Positions 54,496-64,000 of a stretch of 64,000 bases of DNA are shown one piece after another. The DNA lies in NCBI GenBank assembly GCA_031216915.1, contig JAUFNR010000061.1, forward strand, positions 62,001 to 126,000, read 5' to 3'. The position numbers and the translations under genes were made by a program. The DNA comes from Pictodentalium vernedei (Eukaryota; Mollusca; Scaphopoda; Dentaliida; Dentaliidae). How positions within the stretch are numbered: position 1 is the stretch's first letter; every line of letters starts with the position of its first letter. The notes beneath the pieces were generated by a model, which was not told the origin of the DNA, searched no databases, and saw only the letters and a list, made by a program, of their open reading frames with translations.

Positions 54496-55764
54496 AAAGG
54501 GAGTTTTCAAAGTTGAAAAAGTGTATCACTGGAACCACCTACCAGGGCAACATGCAGGCTCGAAGGAAAGTTATGGAACTGAATTCCGCCAATAAGTCGT
54601 ATCGATTGACCAATACTTACAGTGCTCAAAGTAATATGACAATACACAAGGCGTAAGAAGGAACCCCAAAGTATCCAACATATTGAAATATTTCATTCCG
54701 CAACCATAACTCCAAAAACATTTTGGTTTATTCAATTGAATTCCTGCAATTGTTTAATTTCAGCCAAACATGAATACGTTTCACAGTACTAAATATTTTC
54801 CCATAGGCGACCATTATAACGTTCAGGCGAGAAAAAAATATGGTCGCAACATTTTAAATTTAGCATTCAAATATTTTTTGTCAAGTATAGCCCTTCAGAC
54901 AACCTTTTTCTGATTTTTAAACAGGGGGTCATGCAACAAATAAAAGAAAAACTAACAGAAAGGGAAGTCACATGTTCATATTTCTCATGGAATTCCCAAA
55001 CAAAACACACCAATAGTCAAACAAATTTTTAGGTTCTAAAAGTCCTCAAATCATCCTCTTTATTCATCTGGAACATTCAACAGTAATGCAAAATGTCAGT
55101 AGACTTCTTCAAATGTTTATTGAAACAATATATTTTCCCAAGACTGCTTAGTTTTGGGAATTACATAATTTCCGAGCGCTACTTTTCGAGGCAGGTAAAT
55201 CTAATTAAAATATTTACAACAGTTATACCTATGAGCAAACCCAACCCTACCAAAGATGCATTTACCTCTTTCGTGTGATGAAAGAGTCATTTCTGCAATA
55301 GAATTCAACTTTTGGCTTCTGTCTAGTGACTAGTCCAAAGCCTGGGAAATTTGTTCTTTTGAAGAGACCTGCCCAATCTGTGTCAAATGGGCTTAAAAAC
55401 TGGTATTGCCTCCGACAGAATTTCTACTCTGTTACCTAATAAGTTGGGAGGGATAAGAATTCACAGCTTTCTTTGAAACTACCCAAATCCCAAAATAAAA
55501 CTAAAATCTGCATCAGCACACAAAATCTTTTCACAAACTCTGTTTTAATTATTCAAACAGCAAGATAAATAGTGCCCCAACACCAGGAAACAATATGTCA
55601 ATTTTGTTTCAAAATTGGGGTTGTGCAGGGCTTATAGTTCCTCTAAATTTGGGAGAATCCATTTGGCTTCTTACGGAAATCGTTCCGAGAATTCAGACCT
55701 GCTGTGGGCCAGGATCCTATTAGGACAGTATGATTGAACCCCTGTTGCATACTGATAATACACG
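54496..55764. other. Non-coding interval
   Basis: No gene, tandem array or element end recognised. The final 130 bp (from about 55640) are paralogous to 48056-48190. Confidence 0.4.
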
Positions 55765-55768
55765 TTAA

Positions 55769-57260
55769 CCCTTTAGCCAATACAGCTTTTTTAATTTTTA
55801 CAACACCAACTACTGATTTTTACCCCCCTCCCCCCAGGGGCCTTAATCGCTCACTTGACGAGGTGGTTCAGAGAAGTATTTTGGGTCAGATTCAGTTAGT
55901 CAAGGTTCATGTACACTACATAGGAATAATGTTATGAAATTATTCATAATTCTAGTGTCCATGTCAGATGATTATTAGCATAGGTCTTCCTGACTGCTTC
56001 CAATTCTGAGAGCTGTAGACAAGTACTGCCAAACTTGCAAGGGTTGTTGTGTCACTGCAGCTTGAAAGGCAAATTTTATGGAAAAGCTCTAAGGAATGGA
56101 TTTGAACATTTATGAACAACCTCGAACCTAACCCACCACTGCCCAAATATTAAGCCACGGACCCGAAATGAACAAACTCAAATCTGCTCCCCCCCCCCTC
56201 CTGCGATACCAAATATGAAAGGGTTCTGACTGGCAGGAACCAAACTGGAACAAATTTACATCTGACCTCCCCAGAGATGTTCTACACCAAATATTAAAGC
56301 ATTCTAACTAGTGGGTCTGAAGAAAAAGATTTTTAAAGAAATTTTCTCATGTTGCTTTGAGTTAATTTGCACTCTCATAATGAGCCCAAATATTAACCCA
56401 TAGATTTGGCTTGAACAAACATGAATCTGACCCCCTTAGAGATGCTGTAAGCCAAATATGAAAGGATTCTGACGGGTGGATCTGAAAAAATAGAGTTTTA
56501 AAGAAATTTCCTCATACTGCACTAAGTTAAACTTTGGGCTTCAATAGATAGACCAAATATTAACCCAGAGACCCGATTCAAACAAACTTCAATCTACCCC
56601 CCTACCCCCCCACCCCTCCCCTGCCCCCCACTAGAGATGTTGCATTCCACATATGAAAGCATTCTGACTGGTAGATCTGAAGGAGGTTTTCAAAGAAATT
56701 TCCTCAATTTACACTGTTGATATTTGGGTGTCCAAAGGGAGCCCAAATATTAACTCAGGGACTCGATTTGAAGCAACCTAAATCTATACCAAGTATCAAA
56801 AGATTCTTATACATGATTCTGGAGATGATTTTTTTTCAATTTTGGAAAACAATTTATGCGTGCTATCAGAGAATGCTTGGGGCCCCCTGTGGGTGTGGCA
56901 ACTTTATTTTAACAAACTGGAATTCATAAATGATAAGGAACAAGAATATCAAATTTGGTTCAATTCGGCTCAGTTGTTTATGAGGAGAGGTTGATAATGT
57001 AAAGTTCACGCCGGACAGGAAGGACAGATGGTCGACAGACAGAAAGTCATCATTTAAGCACCCCCTGACTTACAGTCAGGTGAGCTAAAAATAAACAATA
57101 TTCATCAAGCGTAATAATTATGGATGTTACTGGAACCGGCTGATGAGAGCTGGTTCCAATGACAGCCATATTTGTACAAATTTTATTGCCAGTGTCACAA
57201 TATTTCAGGTCATGTTAGTGTTGTATTGGTTAATTTGCTGCCTTTGTGTTAGGTAAAGGG
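55769..57260. mobile_element. Hairpin MITE with TTAA duplication (copy 4), split by HINE H1
   Basis: TTAA at 55765-55768 and 57261-57264; ends CCCTTTAGCCAATAC and, reversed, CCCTTTACCTAACAC. Without the inserted HINE (about 55826-57090) it is about 230 bp. Its centre, GGAACCGGCTGATGAGAGCTGGTTCC-like near 57135, corresponds to the copy 1 hairpin centre. Confidence 0.7.
55826..57090 (+). mobile_element. HINE family 1, copy H1
   Basis: Starts CCCCCCAGGGGCCTTAATCG then CTCACTTGAC. Core units of about 185 bp follow (ACCAAATATGAAAGSATTCTG, then GATCTGAAG..AGATTTTTAAAG, then GAGCCCAAATATTAACCCA). It ends GTTCACGCCGGACAGGAAGG and the hairpin CCTGACTTACAGTCAGG with TGAGCTAAAAA. It is inserted in MITE copy 4. 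Confidence 0.7.
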
Positions 57261-57518
57261 TTAAACTGACTCAGTTCTATTCATGTGAATCCTAGCAGCA
57301 TTATTACAAGAAGCTACATGGTTTCTCACTGGTTTTTTGCACGGATCTCTACAGGAATCGATTCTCAGATTCTTATAAGCCCTGGCTGAGGCTATTTAAT
57401 TCACCAATATCAATAGAAAGTGCCATTTTATCTCAACAAATGTCAAATATTCTTTTACCAGGTGATGGGGTAAATTATAGCCCTGGATGTGCCCCCACCC
57501 CTGACCTCCCAGTATGCA

Positions 57519-60500
57519 AACAAGAGGCCCCAGGGTGCCTGAGAGTGCCCACCTGACATGGTAGTCTAAATATCAACCCAGAAACTTGATTTCAACAAGT
57601 TGCATCTACTCCTCCTAAGAAAAGCTTATACCAAATATCCAAAGATTCTGAGAAGTGGATCTAAAAATGAAAGTGTCAATGACACTGTTGCTCAGCTTGT
57701 CAAGACAAAGACATGTACATGTATAGTATGTGACACAGCAATGACAAACATCTTGGTAATGACCTGATAACAAAGGTACATACATGTATAAAGTATTGTA
57801 ACGGTCTGTACATAAATACTGACCGTTGCCTGTAACAAATGTATAGGTAAAGTATTGTAAAGGTAGGTGACAGTCAGATGGTAAACTAGACAAAAACCTT
57901 TGAGTCCCAGAAAAAACCCCCCAAAATATTTGTTCTCATAGCACAGTGATAACAAAGGCACCCCAAAACACACTCGTTCCTGTCCCAAGGTGAAAACAAA
58001 GGTACCCAATAAGTTTTGTGAAGATCAGTTCATAAATACGAGCTATATAGAACTTGTGACAAAAAACTGATTGGACCTAATTTTGGTACAAAATGGCCAC
58101 TGGCAGCCATCTTGAATTTTGGACCGCACCCAGAAAACTCATTCTCGTCCCAAGGTGATAACAAAGGTACCCAAGAAGTTTTGTGAAGATCGGTTCATAA
58201 ATACAGCCGCTACCCTGAGCCGTATTGACATGTGTGCTTACATTGTGTAAGTAGCACTGAATAAATCAAAGTTCATCTAATTTGCATAATTTCTGCACGA
58301 AAAAAAACCCCCATATAATATGTGATGTATTCCATGTTACTAAACATTCATACAAAAATTTATTCAAATCAGAACTTTCATACAGAAGTCCTGTACAAAA
58401 GACTGATTGCACTAATTTTGGTACAAAATGGCTGCTGGTGGCCATCTTGAATTTTGGACCACACCCCAAAACACTCGCTCTCATCCCACGGTGATAACAA
58501 AGGTACCCAAGAAGTTTCGTAAAGATTGGTTTATAAATATGGCCTCTAGTCTGAGCAGTATAGAAGTTGTGTACAAAAAACTGATTAAATCTAATTTCGG
58601 TACAAAATGGCCACTGGCAGCCATCTTGAATTTTAGACCGCACCCAGAAACACTCGTTCTCATCCCAAGGTGATAACAAAGGTGCCCAAGATATTTTGTG
58701 AAGATCAGTTCATAAATACAGACTCTAGCCCGAGCCGTATTGACATGTGTACTTTCTGAAAGTCGCACTGGAAAAAATCAAAGTTCATCTAATTTGCATA
58801 ATTTCTGCATGAGAAAAAAACCTGTATTATATGTGATGTATCCCATGGTACTAAACATTCACACAAAAAATTATTCAAATCAGCGCTTTCATATGGAAGT
58901 TCTGAGCAAAAATCCGATTACACCTAATTTTGTACAAAATGGCTGCCATCGACCATCTTGAATTTCGGACCGGACCCAAAAACACTCGCTCTCGTCCCAC
59001 GGTGATACCAAAGGTACCCAAGAAGTTTCGTCAAGATCGGTTCATAAATACGGCCTCTAGCCCGAGCCGTATTGGCATTTGCACTTACAGTGCTGAAAGT
59101 AACACCAAAAAACACCAAAATATGTCTAATTTGCACAATTTACGCACGAGAAAAAAACCTGTATTATATGTGATGTATTCCATGGTACAAAACATTCATA
59201 CAAAAAATTATTCAAATCAGAGCTTTCATATGGAAGTTCTGTACAAAAAACAGATTTCTGCATTGTCGGTACAAAATGGCGGCTGGCAGCCGTCTTGAAT
59301 TTTGGACCGCACCCCAAAACACTGGTTCTCGTCCCACGGTCATAACAAAGGTACCCAAGAAGTTTCGTAAAGATCGGTTCATAAATACGGCCGCTAGCCT
59401 GAGCCATGTCCAATTGTTGACGTACGGACAGACGGACGACGGACGACTGGCCATGACAAAAGCTCAAATTTGGCTTCGCCAAAGTTGAGCTAAAAATGAT
59501 TTATAAAGAATATTCCTCATATTGAACTAAGTTATAATTCGGGCTCCAGGGAGCTCATATATGAACCCAGGGACTTGGCATTAACAAACTTGAATCTCAC
59601 CCCCCTAAGGATGCCGCACACCAAATATCAAAACATTCCGACTGGTGGATCTGAAGAAGAAGATTTTTAAAGAAAATTCCTCATTTTGAACTAAGTTACA
59701 ATTCCAGCTCCCACAGTGAGCCCAAACATGGACCTAGGGACATAGCTTGAACAAACTTGAATCTTGCCTCCTAAGGATGCTGCATAAAAAAATATCAAAA
59801 GCATTTATCTGCTGGATCTGAAGAAGATTTTTTAAGAAAATTCCTCATTTCGAACTAAGTTACAATTCAAGCTCCCACAGTGAGCCCAAATATGGACCTA
59901 GGGACATGGCTTGAACAAACTTGAATCTCACCCCCCTAAGGAAACAATCCGACTGCTGGATCTGAAGAAGATTTTTAAAGAAAATTTGTCATTTTAAACT
60001 AAGTTATAATTCGGGTTTCCACAGTGAGCCCAAATATAAACCCGGGGATTTGGCTTGAACCAACTTGAATCTCACCCCCCTAAGCAAGTGAAGAAGATTT
60101 TTTAAGAAATTTGTCTGAAATGAAGTTTGAATTCGGGCTCCTATACTGAGCCCAAATATAAACCCAGGGGGTCGATTTGAACAAACTCAAATCAGATCCA
60201 CCCTACAATGTTGCATACCAAATATCTGTCTGCTGGATCTGGAGAAGAAGATTTTTTAATGTTTTTCCCATTGCCTGCAGTGTTAAAAAGTGTTTTCAAA
60301 GTCCTGAAACTGTACCCTATGATAAAACCGATGGCAAGTTTTTTGCACCAATCCTTTCTGTTGGTCCTAAGGAAGCTTCACACCAAATAAAAACGCCAAA
60401 TATAGCCCATCAAACTTCTCTTAAAGAAATCCATGTCTACACCTTAAAAAGAAGCTGCATACCATATATCAAGTCTCTGCTACTGTTGGTTCATGAGAAG

Positions 60501-60690
60501 AAGATTTTGGTGCCCCTTGGGGGCATGGCACCACCCAGGAGAAGGGGGCAACTTCATTTGAACAAATCTGAATTGGCATTAGGTAAAAAACATTTACCCG
60601 ACATTTGAATAATATAAAGTTAACGCCGGACGGACGGCGGACAGAATGTGATCAGTAAAGCTCCCACTGAACTTTGCTCAGGTGAGCTAA
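57519..60690 (+). mobile_element. HINE family 1, copy H2, carrying a nested family 2 HINE
   Basis: Starts AACAAGAGGCCCCAGGGTGC followed by CCACCTGACATGGTAG. Core units resume at 59493 after the nested element and continue to about 60560. It ends GTTAACGCCGGACGGACGGC, then CTTTGCTCAGGTGAGCTAAAA. The frame at 60177-60608 is a shadow of the core. Confidence 0.75.
57666..59492 (+). mobile_element. HINE family 2, copy b
   Basis: It begins with the same AATGAAAGTGTCAATGACAC and runs in parallel with copy a through all core units to the terminal hairpin at 59461-59491 (AGCTCAAATTTGGC / GCCAAAGTTGAGCT). It interrupts a core unit of H2 (GTGGATCTAAAA .. TTTATAAAGAATATTCCTC). Confidence 0.78.
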
Positions 60691-61458
60691 AAAACTATAT
60701 TAATTTATAAATAAATTGATGGTGACATAAATTTCCCATTATTTTTTAATCACATTCTTGCTTCTGAACACATTTCACATTGTGTTTGATATTTTGCAAT
60801 CTTTGTAAGAAAAAGCCTAAGTTTTCTCAGTTAAGGCACCTCGAGTCATAAAACAGTGATTTTTTCCAACAGAATGACCAGTACCTGCTACTGTGGTGTC
60901 TCATGACACTGTTAAAATTCCTAAAATCGTCAAATATTGATTCATCAGTGCTGTGCTTGTGCTGCAAATATCCACAAGTGCACTTTCACTATTTTGGTTT
61001 TAATCCCCACAGGCATGAATTCTGTCAAAAGGAGTGAAATTGTAGAAAATATGTTCACAAAGAAGACAAGTTACAGTACAGTCGCTGTGGATGGGTTGTA
61101 ATATACGCGTGGGCAGTGATGTTCACTCATGCGTTTACCAGTCAATAAAAATCATCATCTACAAAATTTTAATTGATGAAGCACCGGGTTGTACCTGGTG
61201 CTTCATTACTTAAACTTTTGATGATTATACCTAGAGTTAGTGTTTGGCATCAAATATTATTGTATCCGTGGAAATATTGCTCATCCATGGAAAGTGAGCA
61301 GTGCACAGCCACTGCACTGTATTTGTTTCAAGTATATAATATACTCTTTGATGTTTAATATATTTGTGATAGGCTGGGTCCAAAGTACTCAGTACTCATA
61401 GTACTCGAGTACCACTTTTTTGATAAACTACTCAATACTTGCCAGCCCATATCTGTGT

Positions 61459-61489
<31 letters not shown>

Positions 61490-61696
61490 GGGGGGGGGAG
61501 ATTAGAGGGTGACAGATAGCTGCAAATTATTTAAAATGTTGAGCCAGGCAAATGAAAAGCAAAGAAACATTTCATCTGAAGGACAGACAGACAGACATGC
61601 AGTAACAAATTTTGGAAGCCTACATAAAAGTAGTGACTAGCTTACAATGAAAAATCTAGATAGAAGAGCGAGGGCAATCTTGTCAAACAGAAAACA
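60691..61696. other. Non-coding segment, repeated at 63298-64000
   Basis: No gene. It is nearly identical to the sequence from 63298 to the window end (offset about 2603). It includes a hairpin at 61176-61206, a (GT)n/poly-G tract at 61454-61498 and GTACTC-rich words near 61385-61435. Confidence 0.7.
61176..61206. repeat. Perfectly maintained short hairpin
   Basis: ATGAAGCACCGGGT / ACCTGGTGCTTCAT arms of 14 bp (one G-T pair) around a TGT loop. The same hairpin is at 63779-63809, unchanged, while bases around it differ. Confidence 0.75.
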
Positions 61697-63297
61697 AACA
61701 AGAGCCCCCAGAGGGCCTGATGGCATTCACCTGACATGGTAGCCTAAATATCAACCCAGAGAATTTATTTGAACATTTAGTTGCATCTGCCCCTCATAAG
61801 AAAAGCTTATACAAAATATCCAAAGATTCTGACCAGTGGATCTCAAAAAAAAAAGGATTTTTAAAGAATATTCCTCATAACTAAGTTATAATTCAGGCTC
61901 CCACAGAGAGCCCAAATATGAACCCAGGGACTTGGTTTGAACAAATCTGAATCTCACATCCCTAAGGAAACAATCCGACTGCTGGATCTGAAGAAGATTT
62001 TTAAAGAAAATTCGTCATTTTGAACTAAGTTATAATTTGGGTTTCCACAGTGAGCCTAAATATGAACCCGGGGACTTGGCTTGAACAAACTTGAATCTCA
62101 CCCCCCTAAGCATGCTGCATACCCAATATCAAAAGATTCTACTGCTGGATCTTGAGAAGAAGATTTTCAAAGAAATTTGCCTGAAAAGCACTTGGATCAA
62201 ATTTGGGCTCCTATACTGAGCCCAAATATGAACCCAGGGGGCCAATTTGAACAAACTTGAATCAGATCCACCCCACAATGTTGCATACCAAATATAAAAA
62301 GATTCTGCCTACTGGATCTGGAGAAGAAGATTTTTAAAGAAATTTGCCTGAAATGCTTCTATAGTGAGCCCAAATATGAATCCAGCGGGGGGCCAATTTG
62401 AACAAACTTGAAACAGATCCACCCCACAATGTTGCATACCAAATATCAAAAGATTCTGCCAGCTGAATCTGGTGAAGAAGATTTTTTAAGAAATTTGCCT
62501 GAAATGCACTAAGTTTGAATTTGGGTTCCTATACTGAGCCCAAATATAAACCCAGGGGGCCGATTTGAACAAACTCAAATCAGATCCACCCTACAATGTT
62601 GCATCCCAAATATCTGTCTGCTGGATCTGGAGGAGAAGATTTTTTAATGTTTTTCCCATTGCCTGCAGTGTTAAAAAGTGTTTTCAAAGTCCCGAAACTG
62701 TACCCTATGATAAAACCGATGGCAATTTTTTTGCACCAATCCTTTCTGTTGGTCCTAAGGAAGCTTCACACCAAATAAAAATTCTCAGTGCCGTGCAGTT
62801 TTGGAGATATGGCATTTTACTTTTTTTCTATTTTCAGCTCCTGCGGTTCCCACGGGGCTACAGAAAAAGAAAATTTGGCATAAATTAGGTACTTATGACC
62901 CAATAAGCCCTCACATAAAATTTGGTTCAAGTCAGCCTCTCGGTTCGGAAAATAGAAATTTTGGGCAGGGCCAAAAATTTTGCCCCTCCCATAATGACGC
63001 CAAATTTAGCCCATCAAACTTCTCTTAAAGAAATCCAAGTCTACACCTTAAAAGGAAGCTGCATACCATATATCAAGTCTCTGCTACTGCTGGTTCATGA
63101 GAAGAAGATTTTGGTGCCCCTTGGGGGCATGGCACCACCCAGGAGAAGGGGGCAACTTCATTTGAACAAATCTGAATTGGCATTAGGTAATAAACATTTA
63201 CCCGACATTTGAATAAAGTAAAGTTAACGCCGGACGGACGGCGGACAGAATGTGATCAGTAAAGCTCCCACTGAACTTTGCTCAGGTGAGCTAAAAA
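61697..63297 (+). mobile_element. HINE family 1, copy H4
   Basis: Starts ACAAGAGCCCCCAGAGGGCC followed by TTCACCTGACATGGTAG; core units of about 185 bp; ends GTTAACGCCGGACGGACGGC and CTTTGCTCAGGTGAGCTAAAA. It contains about 215 bp (62780-63000) that H2 lacks. No nested element inside. Confidence 0.75.
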
Positions 63298-64000
63298 ACT
63301 ATATTAATTTATAAATAAATTGATGGTGACATGAATTTCCCATTATTTTTTAATCACATTCTTGCTTCTGAACACATTTCACATTGTGTTTGATATTTTG
63401 CAATCTTTGTAAGAAAAAGCCTAAGTTTTCTCAGTTAAGGCACTTCAAGTCATAAAACAGTGATTTTTTCAACAGAATGACCAGTACCTGCTACTGTGGT
63501 GCCTCATGACACTGTTAAAATTCCTAAAATCATCAAATATTGATTCATTAGTGCTGTGCTTGTGCTGCAAATATCCACAAGTGCACTTTCACTATTTTGG
63601 TTTCAATCCCCACAGGCATGCATTCTGTCAAAAGGAGTGAAATTGTAGAAAATATGTTCACAAAGAAGACAAGTTACAGTACAGTCGCTGTGGACGGGTT
63701 GTAATATACGCGTGGGCAGTGATGTTCACTCATGCGTTTACCAGTCAATAAAAATCATCATCTACAAAATTTTAATTGATGAAGCACCGGGTTGTACCTG
63801 GTGCTTCATTACTTAAACTTTTGATGATTATACCTATAGTTAGTGTTTGGCATCAAATATTATTGTATCCGTGGAAATATTGCCCATCCATGGAAAGTGA
63901 GCAGTACACAGCCACTGTACTGTATTTGTTTCAAGTATATAATATACTCTTTGATGTTTAATATATTTGTGATAGGCTGGGTCCAAAGTACTCAGTACTC
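63298..64000. other. Duplicate of 60691-61393, cut by the window edge
   Basis: It follows H4 exactly as 60691 onward follows H2, with scattered single-base differences. No gene seen. Confidence 0.8.

Noticed and set aside
52700-59500. Many overlapping open frames with similar products (containing MAA..HLEF and PKVPKKFRKDRFIN)
   Set aside because: They arise from HINE family 2 core units repeated in tandem in two copies; frames are open on both strands at once and have no start-context or domain support.
60177-63212. Pair of frames of 96-143 codons repeated at 60.2 and 62.6 kb
   Set aside because: They lie in HINE family 1 core and 3' region, and appear twice because the segment is duplicated; no recognisable domain.

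Overview
The window looks like a repeat-dense stretch of a marine lophotrochozoan genome, most likely a bivalve mollusc. The evidence is several copies of pearl/HINE-type elements (tandem core units, then an ACGG-rich microsatellite, then a terminal palindrome, or 5' ends of the type 'CAAGAGGCCC..GGGCCT..CACCTGAC'), tRNA-derived SINEs, Ty3/Gypsy LTR elements, a LINE with an esterase-type ORF1 domain, and AT-rich intergenic DNA. No intact host gene, true tRNA, rRNA or CRISPR array was found. This host assignment is inferred from repeat types.

Layout. 1-3.0 kb: an edge-cut coiled-coil coding frame (minus) lies opposite decayed coding pieces (plus) of a large uncharacterised metazoan family, interrupted by a TTAA-flanked hairpin MITE. 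3.5-5.7 kb: the 5' part of a Gypsy fossil (A). 5.7-7.8 kb: a pearl-like element with 13 units of about 152 bp. 9.35-17.5 kb: a minus-strand LINE, 5'-truncated, carrying a Gypsy element (C, 10391-14927, 5-bp target duplication) and two SINEs. 17.5-19.6 kb: a possible DNA transposon holding a 166-bp tandem array and a foldback.

20.2-36.9 kb is one LTR element (B) whose 5' LTR is split twice: by a young, whole-looking Gypsy element (D, 20223-24931, target duplication CACTT) and by a 7-kb TTAA-flanked inverted-repeat DNA element (F, 25361-32364), which in turn carries a second LINE copy (27.4-31.3 kb). 37.0-48.1 kb: Gypsy element E, with unusually long LTRs (about 2.2 kb) that each contain a 59-bp minisatellite, and an extra C2H2 zinc-finger reading frame between integrase and the 3' LTR.

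48-64 kb: no coding DNA is recognised. It holds MITEs, a SINE inserted into another SINE, HINE-type elements of at least two families (one inside a MITE, one inside another HINE), and a duplicated segment of about 2.6 kb that runs off the right edge. The open frames there are shadows of repeats. The overall story is successive nesting, which lets insertion order be read directly: B before D and F; F before LINE copy 2; LINE copy 1 before C and the SINEs; MITE before HINE H1; HINE family 1 before family 2.
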